From Sphaerisporangium sp040683095 (lineage in GTDB: Bacteria > Actinomycetota > Actinomycetes > Streptosporangiales > Streptosporangiaceae), in contig NZ_JBFBCI010000044.1 of NCBI RefSeq assembly GCF_040683095.1, positions 14,444-78,443 on the forward strand: a stretch of DNA of 64,000 nucleotides, read 5' to 3'. The notes below the pieces were generated by a model. It saw only the letters and a program-made list of their open reading frames with translations. It had not been told where the DNA came from and ran no database searches. Position 1 is the stretch's first letter. Each line of letters begins with the position of its first letter. Of the stretch, positions 9,511 to 18,448 are shown one piece after another. The translations under genes and the position numbers were made by a program.

Positions 9511-9857
9511 CGGTCACCGCCTCCACTGATCTCGTTGAGCCCCTCCGGCCACTCATCTCGATCGAGCGGGTACCCCTTGTACTGACCGAGCTCCTGGTTG
9601 ACCAACCTCGCCTCGTAAATCACATTATCCAGGCGATGCCAGGCGTAACGAGGGAACTCCCCCTCCCAGGGCGCGCCGACGTTGCCACACGCGATGGTCG
9701 ACCGCAACCACTCCGTGATCTCGGCGGGGTCACCGAACTTCGGATCGCATTTGCCGGCGTCCGCTCGGAGCTTGGGCCGCCCGGCGAACGATGGATACGA
9801 CTTGTGTTCCCCGCTGCCGACGTAGGACACCCTGAGGGCCAGCTCTTCCAGACACAC
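9507..9857 (-). CDS. Conserved hypothetical partner of the ImmA-like protein
   Basis: A protein of about 116 residues with recognisable blocks SYVGSGEHK, PSFAGRPKLRADAGKCDP, WEGEFPRYAWHR and YEARLVNQELGQYKGYPL. I recall similar unnamed proteins beside ImmA-like genes in actinobacteria, but no function is known. The stop overlaps the start of the ImmA-like gene (ATGA). The 5' end is uncertain. The only in-frame start is GTG 9857, with a purine run (GAAGG) too close to act as a normal ribosome site. The frame stays open upstream to a stop near 9921 without another start. An ATG at 9916 in a different frame could supply the start if there is a frameshift. Confidence 0.65.
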   Translation of the reverse strand: MCLEELALRVSYVGSGEHKSYPSFAGRPKLRADAGKCDPKFGDPAEITEWLRSTIACGNVGAPWEGEFPRYAWHRLDNVIYEARLVNQELGQYKGYPLDRDEWPEGLNEISGGGDR

Positions 9858-9920
9858 GCCTTCAGGTGGCGGTGTGAGGCTTCTACGGAGGGGCGTCGGC
9901 GTCTGGGGGCACGCATGGGC

Positions 9921-10081
9921 TCAGTATGGCGAACCTGTTTTCCCAGGTGACAGGGGTTTTCGAGATACGTCTTAGATAGCCGTTTGCGGCATATCTGCGG
10001 CCGGACCTGCCGGTCCTCGCCCCTGACCCACGCGACCGACTGTCGGCCCTGCTCTCCGGACCTGCGTGACCGGGTGGCTGT
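9921..10081. other. Gap between the ImmA-like unit and kdpE
   Basis: About 160 bp with no gene. It should contain the promoter of the two-gene ImmA-like unit and the end of the kdpDE transcript. A short hairpin (ggacc-tgcc-ggtcc, around 10003) could aid termination of kdpE but is weak. Confidence 0.4.
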
Positions 10082-10750
10082 TCATGGCTGGAAGCGGTAG
10101 CCCATGCCTGGTTCGGTGAGGAGGTGGCGGGGGTGGGCGGGGTCGGTTTCCAGCTTGCGGCGGAGCTGCACCATGTACTGGCGCAGGTAGTGCGTCTCCT
10201 TCACGTAGTTGGCGCCCCAGACCTCGGTCAGCAGGCGGCGCTGGCTGATCAGCTTGCCGGGGTTGCGCAGGAGGATGGTCAGCAGGTGCCACTCGGTGGG
10301 CGTGAGCCGGACGCCGCCGGAGACGGTCTTGGCCACGAGGTCCACGACGTGGTCGCCGACGGTGATCTCGGCCAGTTCCTCGTCCTGGGTGACCGAGCGC
10401 CGGGTGACCGCGCGAATGCGGGCCAGCAGTTCGTCGATGCCGAACGGTTTGGTGACGTAGTCGTCGGCCCCGGCGTCCAGCGCGTCGACCTTGTCTGCGC
10501 TTCCGGCCCGGCCGGACAAGACGATGATCGGGACGCTGGTCCAGCCCCGCAGCCCGTGGATGACGTCCACGCCGTCGATGTCGGGAAGCCCGAGGTCGAG
10601 GACGACCAGGTCGGGGTGCCATCCGGCGGCCTGGCGCAGCGCGGTGCCGCCGTCCCTGGCGACCTCGACGTCGTAGTGGCGCGCGAGAAGGTTGATGCGC
10701 AGCGCGCGCAGGAGCTGCGGTTCGTCGTCGACGACGAGGATCTTGGTCAT
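10082..10750 (-). CDS. kdpE: KdpE-type response regulator
   Basis: A 222-residue OmpR/PhoB-family regulator. The receiver domain has the acidic pocket Asp8-Asp9, phosphoacceptor Asp52 (VVLDLGLPD) and Lys101 (VTKPF). The C-terminal winged helix ends TEPGMGYRFQP, and the segment GANYVKETHYLRQYMVQLRRKLE is diagnostic of KdpE. In the known system KdpE activates the kdpFABC potassium pump genes when K+ is limiting. Its start overlaps the stop of the upstream kinase gene by 4 bp. No kdpFABC genes lie in the window, so the regulated pump is elsewhere or beyond reach of what can be seen. Confidence 0.93.
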   Translation of the reverse strand: MTKILVVDDEPQLLRALRINLLARHYDVEVARDGGTALRQAAGWHPDLVVLDLGLPDIDGVDVIHGLRGWTSVPIIVLSGRAGSADKVDALDAGADDYVTKPFGIDELLARIRAVTRRSVTQDEELAEITVGDHVVDLVAKTVSGGVRLTPTEWHLLTILLRNPGKLISQRRLLTEVWGANYVKETHYLRQYMVQLRRKLETDPAHPRHLLTEPGMGYRFQP

Positions 10751-13314
10751 ACGCCGCCCGCCCTGGAGGAAATCGGCAGAGTGAGGATCATAGTCAAGCC
10801 GCCTCCCGGCGTCTCCTCGGGGAGGAGGGTGCCTCCCATCGCTTCCGTCAGCCCCCGGGCGAGAGCCAGGCCGAGGCCGACCCCGGTGTGGTCGCCGCGG
10901 TCGCCGAGACGCTGGAACGGCAGGAACACCAGGTCGTGCTGGACGGCGGGGATGCCGGGCCCGCGGTCCACGACCCGGATCTCGGCGTACCGCCCATAGG
11001 AGCTGGCCGTGACCAGCACCTTCTCACCTTCGGGACTGTACTTCAGGGCGTTGGACACCAGGTTGACGAGGACGCGTTCCAGCAGCGCCGGGTCGGCCAC
11101 GACCTCGGGCAGCTCGTCGGAGATCTCCTCCAGGACGCGCTCGCGCTCGGGCCCGAGGTCGGCGATCACGCGCGGCATGACCTCTTCGAGGCCGATCGGA
11201 CGCGTGGCGAGGCCGAGGGCGCCCGCCTGGAGCCGGCTCATGTCCAGCAGGTTGGCGATCAGCCGGTCGAGGCGGTCGAGGGACTCCCGGGCGGTGTCGA
11301 CGAGCGCGTCGTAGTCGTCGCGGGTCCAGCGGATGTCCCCGCGCAGGCTGTCCACGGCGGCTTTGGCCGAGGCGAGCGGGGTGCGCAGGTCGTGGCTGAC
11401 GGCGGCGAGCAGGGCCGTGCGCATCTTGTCGGCCTCCTCCAGAGGACGGGCGCGCTCGGCCTCCTCCGCCAGCCGCTCCTGGCGCAGCGCGACGGCCGCC
11501 TGGGCGGCGAACGCCTCGACCACCCGCCGGTCGGCGGCGTCGAGAAGGCGTCCGCTCAGCGCGAGGACCAGGTCCTCCCCCACCTCGACGTCGCTGCCGG
11601 CCTGGTCCGGGCACGCGGTCGCCGCGGGCTCCCCGGCGGTGGCGACGACGCGCCAGGCGCGCGGGTCGGACCGGTCGCCGGCGACGGGCCGCAGCCCGGG
11701 TACGCGTTCCAGCAGCGTGACGGCGTCGAGGCCGAAGGTCTCGCGCAGGCGTTCCAGCAGCGTGGGCAGGGCGGCGTCGCCGCGCAGGACGTGCCCGGCG
11801 AGGGTGAACAGCATCTGGGCGTCGGCCCCCGCCCGCGCCGCCTCGCGGGTGCGGCGGGCGGCGAGGTCGACGACGGCGCTGACCATCACCGCCACGAGCA
11901 CGTACACCGCGAGCGCCAGCGCGTTCTGCAGCCGGGCCACGCCGAGCGCGTAGAAGGGCGGGGTGAAGAGGTAGTTGAGCAGGCCGAACCCGACCAGGGC
12001 CGCCGTGACGGCCGGGAGCATCCCCCCGGTCAGGGCCACCACGACGACCATGAGCAGGAACATCAGGATGTCGGCGGGCAGCGCGAGGGTGCCCCGCGCC
12101 GCGTACAGGGCCGCGGTGAGCGCGGGCAGCCCGAGCAGCGCCAGCGCCCACCCGGCGGCGCGCCTGCGGAACGGGAGGACGGCCCGCCCGGCCTGGGACA
12201 GGCCCTTCCCGGCCTCCTTGTGCGTGATGATGTGGACGTCGATGGGGCCGGACAGGGCGATCGTGGTGACCCCGACGCCCGGGGCGAGCATCTGGGCCGG
12301 CCTGCCGCGACGGGACGCGCCGAGCACGAGCTGGGTGGCGTTCACCCCGCGAGCGAAGTCGATCAGCGCGTGGGCGACGTCGTCCCCGACGACCTGGTGG
12401 TAGGTGCCTCCCATGCTCTCGATCAGGTCGCGCTGCCGGGTGAGGCGCGCGGGGTCGACGCGCGAGAGCCCGTCGGAGCGGGTGACGTGGACGGCGAGCA
12501 GGTCGGCGGCGCGGCTGCGTCCGGCGATCCTGGCGGCCCTGCGGATCAGCGTGTCGCCCTCGGGGCCGCCGGTGAGGGCGACGACCACGCGTTCGTGGGT
12601 CTCCCAGGGGCCGGCGATGCCGTGCTCGGCACGGTAGCGGTCGAGCTGGTCCTCCACCTTGCCCGCGACCCACAGCAGCGCCAGCTCGCGCAGCGCGGTC
12701 AGGTTCCCGACGCGGAAGTAGTTCGCCAGGGCCGCGTCGATCTGCTCCGGGCCGTAGACGTTGCCGTGGGCCAGGCGGCGGCGCAGCGCCTCCGGGGCCA
12801 TGTCGACCAGTTCGACCTGGTCGGCGCGCCGGACCACCTCGTCCGGGATCGTCTCACGCTGCGGCGCGCCGGTGATCTCCTGGACGACGTCGTGCAGGGA
12901 CTCCAGGTGCTGGATGTTCACCGTGGAGATCACGTCGATGCCCGCCTCCAGCACCTCCTCGACGTCCTGCCAGCGCTTGACGTTGCGCGAGCCGGGGACG
13001 TTGGTGTGGGCCAGCTCGTCGACGCACGCCACGCGGGGGTGCCGCCGGATCAGCGCTTCGGCGTCGAACTCGGTGAAGGTCGTCCCCCGGTGGACCAGCG
13101 TCCTGCGGGGGACGACCTCCAGCCCTTCGAGCAGCTCGGCGGTGCGGGCCCGGCCGTGGGTCTCGACCAGGCCGACCACGACGTCGGTACCCCGGGAGGC
13201 ACGGCGGCGCGCCTCCGCGAGCATCGCGAAGGTCTTCCCGACACCCGGCGCCGCCCCGAGGTAGACGCGCAGCCTGCCCTTGGGCGCGGCGCCTTCCGGG
13301 CGTTCAGCCCCCAT
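10747..13314 (-). CDS. kdpD: KdpD-type sensor histidine kinase
   Basis: An 855-residue membrane sensor kinase. The N-terminal KdpD domain carries the Walker-A-like GAAPGVGKTFAML and VDELAHTNVPG. Next come a universal-stress-protein-like domain (about residues 235-360), four clustered membrane helices (about 385-490), a GAF-like region, the dimerisation/phosphorylation box SHDLRTPLAS (His about 641) and a HATPase domain ending near GVGLGLALARGL. In the known pathway it senses K+ limitation and turgor and phosphorylates KdpE. The ATGA overlap with kdpE shows a two-gene operon. Length and domain order match complete KdpD. Confidence 0.93.
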   Translation of the reverse strand: MGAERPEGAAPKGRLRVYLGAAPGVGKTFAMLAEARRRASRGTDVVVGLVETHGRARTAELLEGLEVVPRRTLVHRGTTFTEFDAEALIRRHPRVACVDELAHTNVPGSRNVKRWQDVEEVLEAGIDVISTVNIQHLESLHDVVQEITGAPQRETIPDEVVRRADQVELVDMAPEALRRRLAHGNVYGPEQIDAALANYFRVGNLTALRELALLWVAGKVEDQLDRYRAEHGIAGPWETHERVVVALTGGPEGDTLIRRAARIAGRSRAADLLAVHVTRSDGLSRVDPARLTRQRDLIESMGGTYHQVVGDDVAHALIDFARGVNATQLVLGASRRGRPAQMLAPGVGVTTIALSGPIDVHIITHKEAGKGLSQAGRAVLPFRRRAAGWALALLGLPALTAALYAARGTLALPADILMFLLMVVVVALTGGMLPAVTAALVGFGLLNYLFTPPFYALGVARLQNALALAVYVLVAVMVSAVVDLAARRTREAARAGADAQMLFTLAGHVLRGDAALPTLLERLRETFGLDAVTLLERVPGLRPVAGDRSDPRAWRVVATAGEPAATACPDQAGSDVEVGEDLVLALSGRLLDAADRRVVEAFAAQAAVALRQERLAEEAERARPLEEADKMRTALLAAVSHDLRTPLASAKAAVDSLRGDIRWTRDDYDALVDTARESLDRLDRLIANLLDMSRLQAGALGLATRPIGLEEVMPRVIADLGPERERVLEEISDELPEVVADPALLERVLVNLVSNALKYSPEGEKVLVTASSYGRYAEIRVVDRGPGIPAVQHDLVFLPFQRLGDRGDHTGVGLGLALARGLTEAMGGTLLPEETPGGGLTMILTLPISSRAGGV

Positions 13315-13386
13315 AGCGCCATCGTGCCCGACGCCGGAGCGGCCACCGTACGTGCCCCCTCGGTTACCGCACGGCCACGCCCTCCG

Positions 13387-14211
13387 CTACCGGGCGGCCA
13401 CGTTGCGGCGCGTCGAAGAGCATGGACCCCGCAGACGCCACGTCTCGAAGGCGGCCGTCGTGGCCGCGATCACCGCCACGCCCAGGACGACGCCCGCCAC
13501 CACGTCGCTGACCCAGTGCACGCCGAGCGCCACCCGTGTATAGGCGACGCCCAGGGCGATCACGGCGGCGACGACCCACGCGACCGTCCGCCATCGGCCT
13601 TTCAGCAGGGGCAGCAGCAACAGCACCAGGACTCCCACGCCCAGCGTCGCGTTGAGCGCGTGCCCGGACGGGAACGACGAGCCCGGCTCGAGCGAGACGG
13701 GGTCGGGCAGGTGGGGCCGGGCACGGACCGTGACGGCCTTGAGCACGACGCCGAGCAGCCCACCCACCGTGATCGTCGTGGCCGCCCACAGCGCGAGCCT
13801 CGGCGCCCGCCGGAAGAGGAGCCAGATCACGGCCAGCCCGACCAGGACACGCCACACGCCCGGGGAGAAGACGTCCGTCCAGGCCTGGAGGAACGTCACC
13901 CAGCCGGGGTGCGCGACGGCGTAGGTGTGCAGGTCGCGGGCGACGCCCTCGTCCAGGTCGTTCAGCGGCCCGAACGACGTCTGGACCAGCACGGCCAGCA
14001 GCGTGAACGGCACCAGGACCAGGAACACCGCGGCCGTCGCGAGCGTGAGCCGCAGGCCGAGGCTCCTGTCGTGGTCGAACCGCCGCCCGAGCCAGCCGCC
14101 TGTCCCGGCGTCGCCTGCGCTGTCGCCTATGCGCCGCTGGTCCGATCCGCCGATCGGGTTCGGCCGCCCCTGATCACCATGCGAGCCGATGTGGTCACCA
14201 TGAGTGCTCAT
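13387..14211 (-). CDS. PAP2-superfamily membrane phosphatase
   Basis: A 274-residue integral membrane protein with about six helices. The three-part acid phosphatase signature is intact: KAVTVRARP, PSGHA and TRVALGVHWVSDVVAG. Family members dephosphorylate lipid phosphates such as undecaprenyl diphosphate or phosphatidic acid at the membrane surface. The first 45 residues are hydrophilic and rich in Gly, Asp and His (MSTHGDHIGSHGDQG) and could be spurious or a cytoplasmic tail; a later start near the first helix is possible. It lies 26 bp after the PP2C gene on the same strand, so the two could be cotranscribed. The actual substrate cannot be told from sequence. Confidence 0.85.
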   Translation of the reverse strand: MSTHGDHIGSHGDQGRPNPIGGSDQRRIGDSAGDAGTGGWLGRRFDHDRSLGLRLTLATAAVFLVLVPFTLLAVLVQTSFGPLNDLDEGVARDLHTYAVAHPGWVTFLQAWTDVFSPGVWRVLVGLAVIWLLFRRAPRLALWAATTITVGGLLGVVLKAVTVRARPHLPDPVSLEPGSSFPSGHALNATLGVGVLVLLLLPLLKGRWRTVAWVVAAVIALGVAYTRVALGVHWVSDVVAGVVLGVAVIAATTAAFETWRLRGPCSSTRRNVAAR

Positions 14212-14237
14212 CGTTCACGGTACCTCCGCGGCCGGGC

Positions 14238-14975
14238 TCAGGAGGCGGGCTGGACCTCGGCGACGACGCAAGTGATGTTATCCGGCCCGCCGCCCTCCTT
14301 GGCGAGGTCGACCAGCCGCTGCGCCACCTCGCCGAGGTCGTCGATCGAGCTCAGCGTCTCGTGCAGGACCTGCGCGGACACCACGCTGCTCAGACCGTCC
14401 GAGCAGATCAGGTAGCGGTCCCCCGCGTACGCCTCGCGCATCGACAGGTCGGGCTCGACGGAACCGGTGCCGCCGAGTGCCCGCATCAGCAGCGACCGGC
14501 GCGGGTGTGCCGCCGCCTGCTCGGCGGTCATCTGCCCGTCGTCCACCAGGGACTGGACGAGGGTGTGGTCGCGGGTGATCTGGTAGAGGTAGCCGTCGCG
14601 CAGCATGTACCCCCGCGAGTCGCCGATGTGGGCGAGCGCGAAGCGCCTGCCGTCCCACAGCATCGCCGTGAGGGTGGTGCCCATACCGGTCAGCTTGGGG
14701 TCCCGGGCCGCCATATCCTTCAGCCGCAGGCCGGCTTCGGTGATCGTGGCCTCCAGCGTGCCGAGGACGTCGGCGCCCGGCGGGTCGCTGTCGAGGACGG
14801 ATAGGGCCGCGATGACGGTCGCGCTCGCCACCTCGCCGTGGCTGTGCCCGCCCATGCCGTCGGCGACGGCGAGCAGCCTGGGGCCGGCGTACACCGCGTC
14901 CTCGTTGCGCGGACGGCGAAGGCCGACGTCGGTGCGAGCCGCGTAACGCAGCGTGAGCGTCGCGTTGTTCGACAT
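14238..14975 (-). CDS. PP2C-family Ser/Thr protein phosphatase (PstP-like)
   Basis: A 245-residue soluble phosphatase with all metal-binding motifs of the PP2C fold: RTDVGLRRPRNEDA, LAVADGMGGHSHGE, LAHIGDSRGYMLRDG, LICSDGLSSVV and GGGPDNITCVV. It dephosphorylates Ser/Thr residues using two Mn/Mg ions. Unlike mycobacterial PstP it has no membrane helix or extracellular part. It is divergent from the HTH-methylase and kinase genes, with only about 130 bp between starts. The kinase encoded two genes away is therefore an obvious candidate partner, though this is inference from position. Confidence 0.9.
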   Translation of the reverse strand: MSNNATLTLRYAARTDVGLRRPRNEDAVYAGPRLLAVADGMGGHSHGEVASATVIAALSVLDSDPPGADVLGTLEATITEAGLRLKDMAARDPKLTGMGTTLTAMLWDGRRFALAHIGDSRGYMLRDGYLYQITRDHTLVQSLVDDGQMTAEQAAAHPRRSLLMRALGGTGSVEPDLSMREAYAGDRYLICSDGLSSVVSAQVLHETLSSIDDLGEVAQRLVDLAKEGGGPDNITCVVAEVQPAS

Positions 14976-15102
14976 GAGCTCAGTAAATCATTGGTTGAAA
15001 CACTTCACAAGCATCTAGTTTGTGGATCGCAGCGGCATGGTGGACTACTCTGACCCTGGGGAGCCCGGGCAAACCACAGGCGAGCAGGGAGATGCACGAC
15101 AA
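14976..15102. promoter_or_regulatory. Divergent promoter region between PP2C and methylase/kinase genes
   Basis: An AT-richer 127-bp region separates the two divergent units. On the minus strand ttgtga and tttact are separated by 17 bp, a passable vegetative promoter for the PP2C gene. On the plus strand ttgaaa (14995) with tagttt (15016) has a short 15-bp spacer. Both are weak matches. Confidence 0.35.
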
Positions 15103-17277
15103 ATGGGACACGACGCCATGTTGAACGCAGGCGACATCGCCCGGCTCGCCGACGTCGGCCGCGCGGCCGTGAGCAACTGGCGGCGCCGCTACGACGACTT
15201 CCCGCAGCCCGTGGGCGGCACGGCGGCGAGCCCGCTTTTCTCCCTTCCCGAGGTCGAGGACTGGCTCCGTCGTAACGGCAAATCGTACGAGATGTCGCTG
15301 GGAGACCGCGTCTGGCAGCGGCTGCGCGCCTCCGGCGACGACCTGCGCCTCGGCGAGCGCGTCGGCTGCGCGGGCGCGTTCCTCCTCTACCTGCGCCGCG
15401 ACCCCGGCGGCTGGAAGGGCCTCGCACGCGCCCCCGAGCTCGTCGAGCCGCTGCCCGAGGCCGCCGCCACCGCCGTCGCCGACCTCCCCGTGCCGGTCGC
15501 CTGGGACCTCATCGACGCCCGCCTGTACCGCCTGCTCGCCGACCTCGCCGCCGAGCAGGGCCCGGCGGACGCGTTCGAGCTGCTCTTCGAGCGGTACGTC
15601 GAGGCGCACTCCCGCCGGCTTCCGGTGACCCGCCCCGAGATCGCCGACGTGATCACCCGCCTGACCCTGCGCGACCTGGACCTTCCCCCGACCGGCGACG
15701 ACGCCACCGGACACGCGCGTACGGCCGAGGGTGAGCGGTCCTCCGGCACTGGGACGGCGGCCACCGTCCTGGACCCGGCGTGCGGCATCGGCGCGCTGCT
15801 GATCCCCTTCGCCGACGCGCGGGTGCTCGGGCAGGACGGCGGCGACACGACCGCGCTGCTCACCGCCGTACGCCTGCTGCTGCGCGGCGCGCACGCCGAG
15901 GTCGTCGCCGGAGACTCCCTGCGGCAGGACGGGTTCCCCAGCCTGCGCGCCGACGTCGTGGTCTGCGACCCGCCGTTCAACGAGCGGGCGTGGGGCTACG
16001 AGGAGCTGACCGGCGACCCCCGCTGGGAGTACGGGCTGCCGCCGCGCGGGGAACCCGAGCTGGCCTGGGTGCAGCACTGCCTGGCCCACGTGCGCCCCGG
16101 CGGGCTGGTCGCCATCCTCATGCCCCCGGCCGCCGCGAGCCGCCGTCCCGGCAAGCGCATCCGGGGCAACCTGCTGCGCGCGGGCGCGCTGCGCGCCGTG
16201 ATCACACTGCAGGCGGGCGGCCCCGACCTGTGGCTCCTGCGCCGCCCCGGCCCCGGCGAGCGCCCGCCGTCGTCCGTCCTGCTGATGGACGCCTCCGTGA
16301 CGCCGCCGCAGGAGCCCTCGCTCCTGGACACGGTCCTCGGCCCGGCGACGCCGGACCCCTCGCCGGGCGCACGTCCCGGGCCCGGCGGCCCTCCATCCGG
16401 CGCACCTCCCGGACCTGGCGGCCCCACGCCGGCCGACGTCGCGTCCCGCGCGGAGGCGGAACGTCCGTCGTCCCCGGTGGAGGCCGCGTGGCTGGCCTTC
16501 ACCGCCGATCCTGAGGCGCAGCCGACCGGCCCGTACCGCGCGGTCCGCATCATCGACCTGCTGGACGACGAGGTGGACCTCAGCCCCACCCGCCACCTGC
16601 CGCCGCACGCCGACGAGGACCAGGCCGCCGGATTCGTCGCGATCGTCGGGCGCTTCCGCGAGGCCGCCGCCGCCCTGCCGGACGCCCCGCCGTCCCTGGG
16701 CGTGCTCGCCGAGCCGCGCGACCTGCCGAGCACCACCATCGGCGAGCTCGTGCGGGCGGGGCTGGTCACGATCCACCAGGGGCAGCCGAAGATGGCCGCC
16801 GGCCCGGGCGAGGTGCCGGTGCTCACCGTCGCCGACCTCGCCGCCGGCGGACCCCCGTCCGGACGCACCTCCCCCGACCCGGCGCACGTCACGCTCGAAC
16901 CGGGGGACGTGGTGGCGGCGGGCGCGACCGGCGAGGGCGCCGCCCGCACGGTCACCGAGGGCGGCGCGGTGCTCGGGCCGCAGCTCTACCTCTACCGGGT
17001 GGACCCCGAGCGTATGGACCCCGACTTCCTGGCCGGTTTCCTGCGGTACGCGGGCGCGTGGGGGACGGCCCGCTCGCATCCGGGGGCCAGCCGCGTGGAC
17101 GCGCGCCGGGTGCGGATCCCCCGGCTCTCCCTGGCTGAGCAGCGGATCTACGGCAAGGCGTTCCGCGAACTGCTGGAGCTGGAGGACCGGCTGCGCGAGA
17201 CGGCCGCGCTGGGCGAGGCGCTGATCCGGTTAGGCTTTGACGGACTGGTCGGCGGCCATCTGCGGCCCAGCGGCTGA
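15103..17277 (+). CDS. N6-adenine DNA methylase-like protein with N-terminal HTH
   Basis: About 724 residues. It begins with a MerR/excisionase-like helix-turn-helix (NAGDIARLADVGRAAVSNWRR), then an alpha-helical HsdM-like region, then a gamma-class N6-methylase core with SAM motif I VLDPACGIGALLIPF (about residue 225) and catalytic motif IV as DPPF (Asp289) instead of the usual NPPY/NPPF. The C-terminal 200 residues look like an HsdS target-recognition half-domain (GELVRAGLVTIHQG; LEPGDVVAAG). No restriction subunit gene is adjacent, so it may be an orphan or regulatory methylase, or a non-catalytic DNA-binding protein. Earlier in-frame starts exist (GTG 15022, ATG 15037); ATG 15103 has an AGGGAG upstream. 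The kinase gene follows after 41 bp. Confidence 0.8.
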   Translation: MGHDAMLNAGDIARLADVGRAAVSNWRRRYDDFPQPVGGTAASPLFSLPEVEDWLRRNGKSYEMSLGDRVWQRLRASGDDLRLGERVGCAGAFLLYLRRDPGGWKGLARAPELVEPLPEAAATAVADLPVPVAWDLIDARLYRLLADLAAEQGPADAFELLFERYVEAHSRRLPVTRPEIADVITRLTLRDLDLPPTGDDATGHARTAEGERSSGTGTAATVLDPACGIGALLIPFADARVLGQDGGDTTALLTAVRLLLRGAHAEVVAGDSLRQDGFPSLRADVVVCDPPFNERAWGYEELTGDPRWEYGLPPRGEPELAWVQHCLAHVRPGGLVAILMPPAAASRRPGKRIRGNLLRAGALRAVITLQAGGPDLWLLRRPGPGERPPSSVLLMDASVTPPQEPSLLDTVLGPATPDPSPGARPGPGGPPSGAPPGPGGPTPADVASRAEAERPSSPVEAAWLAFTADPEAQPTGPYRAVRIIDLLDDEVDLSPTRHLPPHADEDQAAGFVAIVGRFREAAAALPDAPPSLGVLAEPRDLPSTTIGELVRAGLVTIHQGQPKMAAGPGEVPVLTVADLAAGGPPSGRTSPDPAHVTLEPGDVVAAGATGEGAARTVTEGGAVLGPQLYLYRVDPERMDPDFLAGFLRYAGAWGTARSHPGASRVDARRVRIPRLSLAEQRIYGKAFRELLELEDRLRETAALGEALIRLGFDGLVGGHLRPSG

Positions 17278-17318
17278 GGGTGTATTTTTCCCCCGATAGA
17301 TCATCAGGAGGGGCGAGA

Positions 17319-18212
17319 ATGGTCATCGGCGACCGCTATGTCCTTGACGACCTGCCTCTCGGCCAAGGCGGCATGGGCGCGGTCTACGCCGGCCACGACA
17401 AGCACCTCGACCGCCGGGTGGCGGTGAAGTTCCTCCGCTTCCCCGGCGGGCACGACGCCGAGCTGGAACAGCGCTTCATGCGCGAGGCACGCATCCTGGC
17501 CCGGCTGGAGCACGCCGGGGCGCCCGTCCTGTACGACTTCGGCACCTTCGACCAGCGCCTGTTCCAGGTCCTGCAGTTCATCGAGGGTGTGACCGTCGCC
17601 GACCTGGTCAGCGAGCACGGCCCACTGCCCGTCCCCTGGGCCGCCGCCATCGCCGCCCAGGCGTGCGCCGTGCTGTCCGCCGCCCACTCCCTGTCGATCT
17701 GCCACCGCGACCTCAAGCCGACCAACCTCATGCTCTGCCCCGACGGCAGCGTCAAGGTGCTCGACTTCGGCCTCGCGATGGTCCGCGAGGCGGACGTCGC
17801 GCAGTTCACCCGCATCGGGCAGATCCTCGGCACCCCGGCGTACATGTCCCCCGAGCAGATCCAGCGCGGCGCCGCGGGGCCGCGCAGCGACCTTTACGCG
17901 CTCGGCTGCGTCCTGCACGAGATGCTGACCGGGCGGCAGCTCTTCGTCGGCCCGACCGAGTACGCCGTGTTCGAGAAACAGGTCAACGAACGCCCGCCCG
18001 GCGTCCCCGGCGCCCCGGACACTCTGAACAGCCTGATCGCCGGCCTGCTGGAAAAGGACCCCGACGCCCGTCCCGCCGACGCCGGCACCCTGTACGACCA
18101 GCTCACCCCCTTCGCCGTCGACCTCCCCATGCTCCCCGGCTTCCTCACCCCGCCCTCGATCCCCAGCCCCGGCCGCATGTACGCCAGAATCCTCGGCCGC
18201 GTCCTCCCCTGA
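17319..18212 (+). CDS. Soluble serine/threonine protein kinase
   Basis: A 297-residue Hanks-type kinase. The glycine loop GQGGMGAVY, ATP-binding Lys37 (VAVKF), catalytic loop HRDLKPTN (Asp131), metal-binding DFG (Asp149), GTPAYMSPEQ and SDLYALGC are all present, so it should be active. It ends just after the kinase fold, with no membrane helix, PASTA or sensor domain. The start is ATG 17319 with AGGAGGGG 5-10 bases upstream. An earlier in-frame GTG at 17280 starts just after the methylase stop and has no ribosome site. The short spacing suggests an operon with the HTH-methylase; the divergent PP2C gene could supply the opposing phosphatase. Confidence 0.92.
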   Translation: MVIGDRYVLDDLPLGQGGMGAVYAGHDKHLDRRVAVKFLRFPGGHDAELEQRFMREARILARLEHAGAPVLYDFGTFDQRLFQVLQFIEGVTVADLVSEHGPLPVPWAAAIAAQACAVLSAAHSLSICHRDLKPTNLMLCPDGSVKVLDFGLAMVREADVAQFTRIGQILGTPAYMSPEQIQRGAAGPRSDLYALGCVLHEMLTGRQLFVGPTEYAVFEKQVNERPPGVPGAPDTLNSLIAGLLEKDPDARPADAGTLYDQLTPFAVDLPMLPGFLTPPSIPSPGRMYARILGRVLP

Positions 18213-18448
18213 CGCATGTTCCGGCCGCACGATGCCCCCGCCCCGCGGCCTCCCCACCTCCACACGCCACCCCGGCCTACCCATCGGCGCCGGGTCGGAG
18301 GGACGGTGTGCGGCGAACCCGGCGCCGCCGTACGGCGAGCGACTCGGCGAACGTTCGAGCCCGCCGCCCATGTCAGGACATGTACCGAGGGAGCCCACTT
18401 CGACCGCCGCTCCCGGGCCCGTTCACCCTCGGTCCGGCAGCACCGCTC

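Noticed and set aside
14238..18212. Phage growth limitation / BREX locus
   Set aside because: Only a methylase-like gene and a kinase gene are present. PglZ and other core genes are missing and the kinase is not PglW-like.
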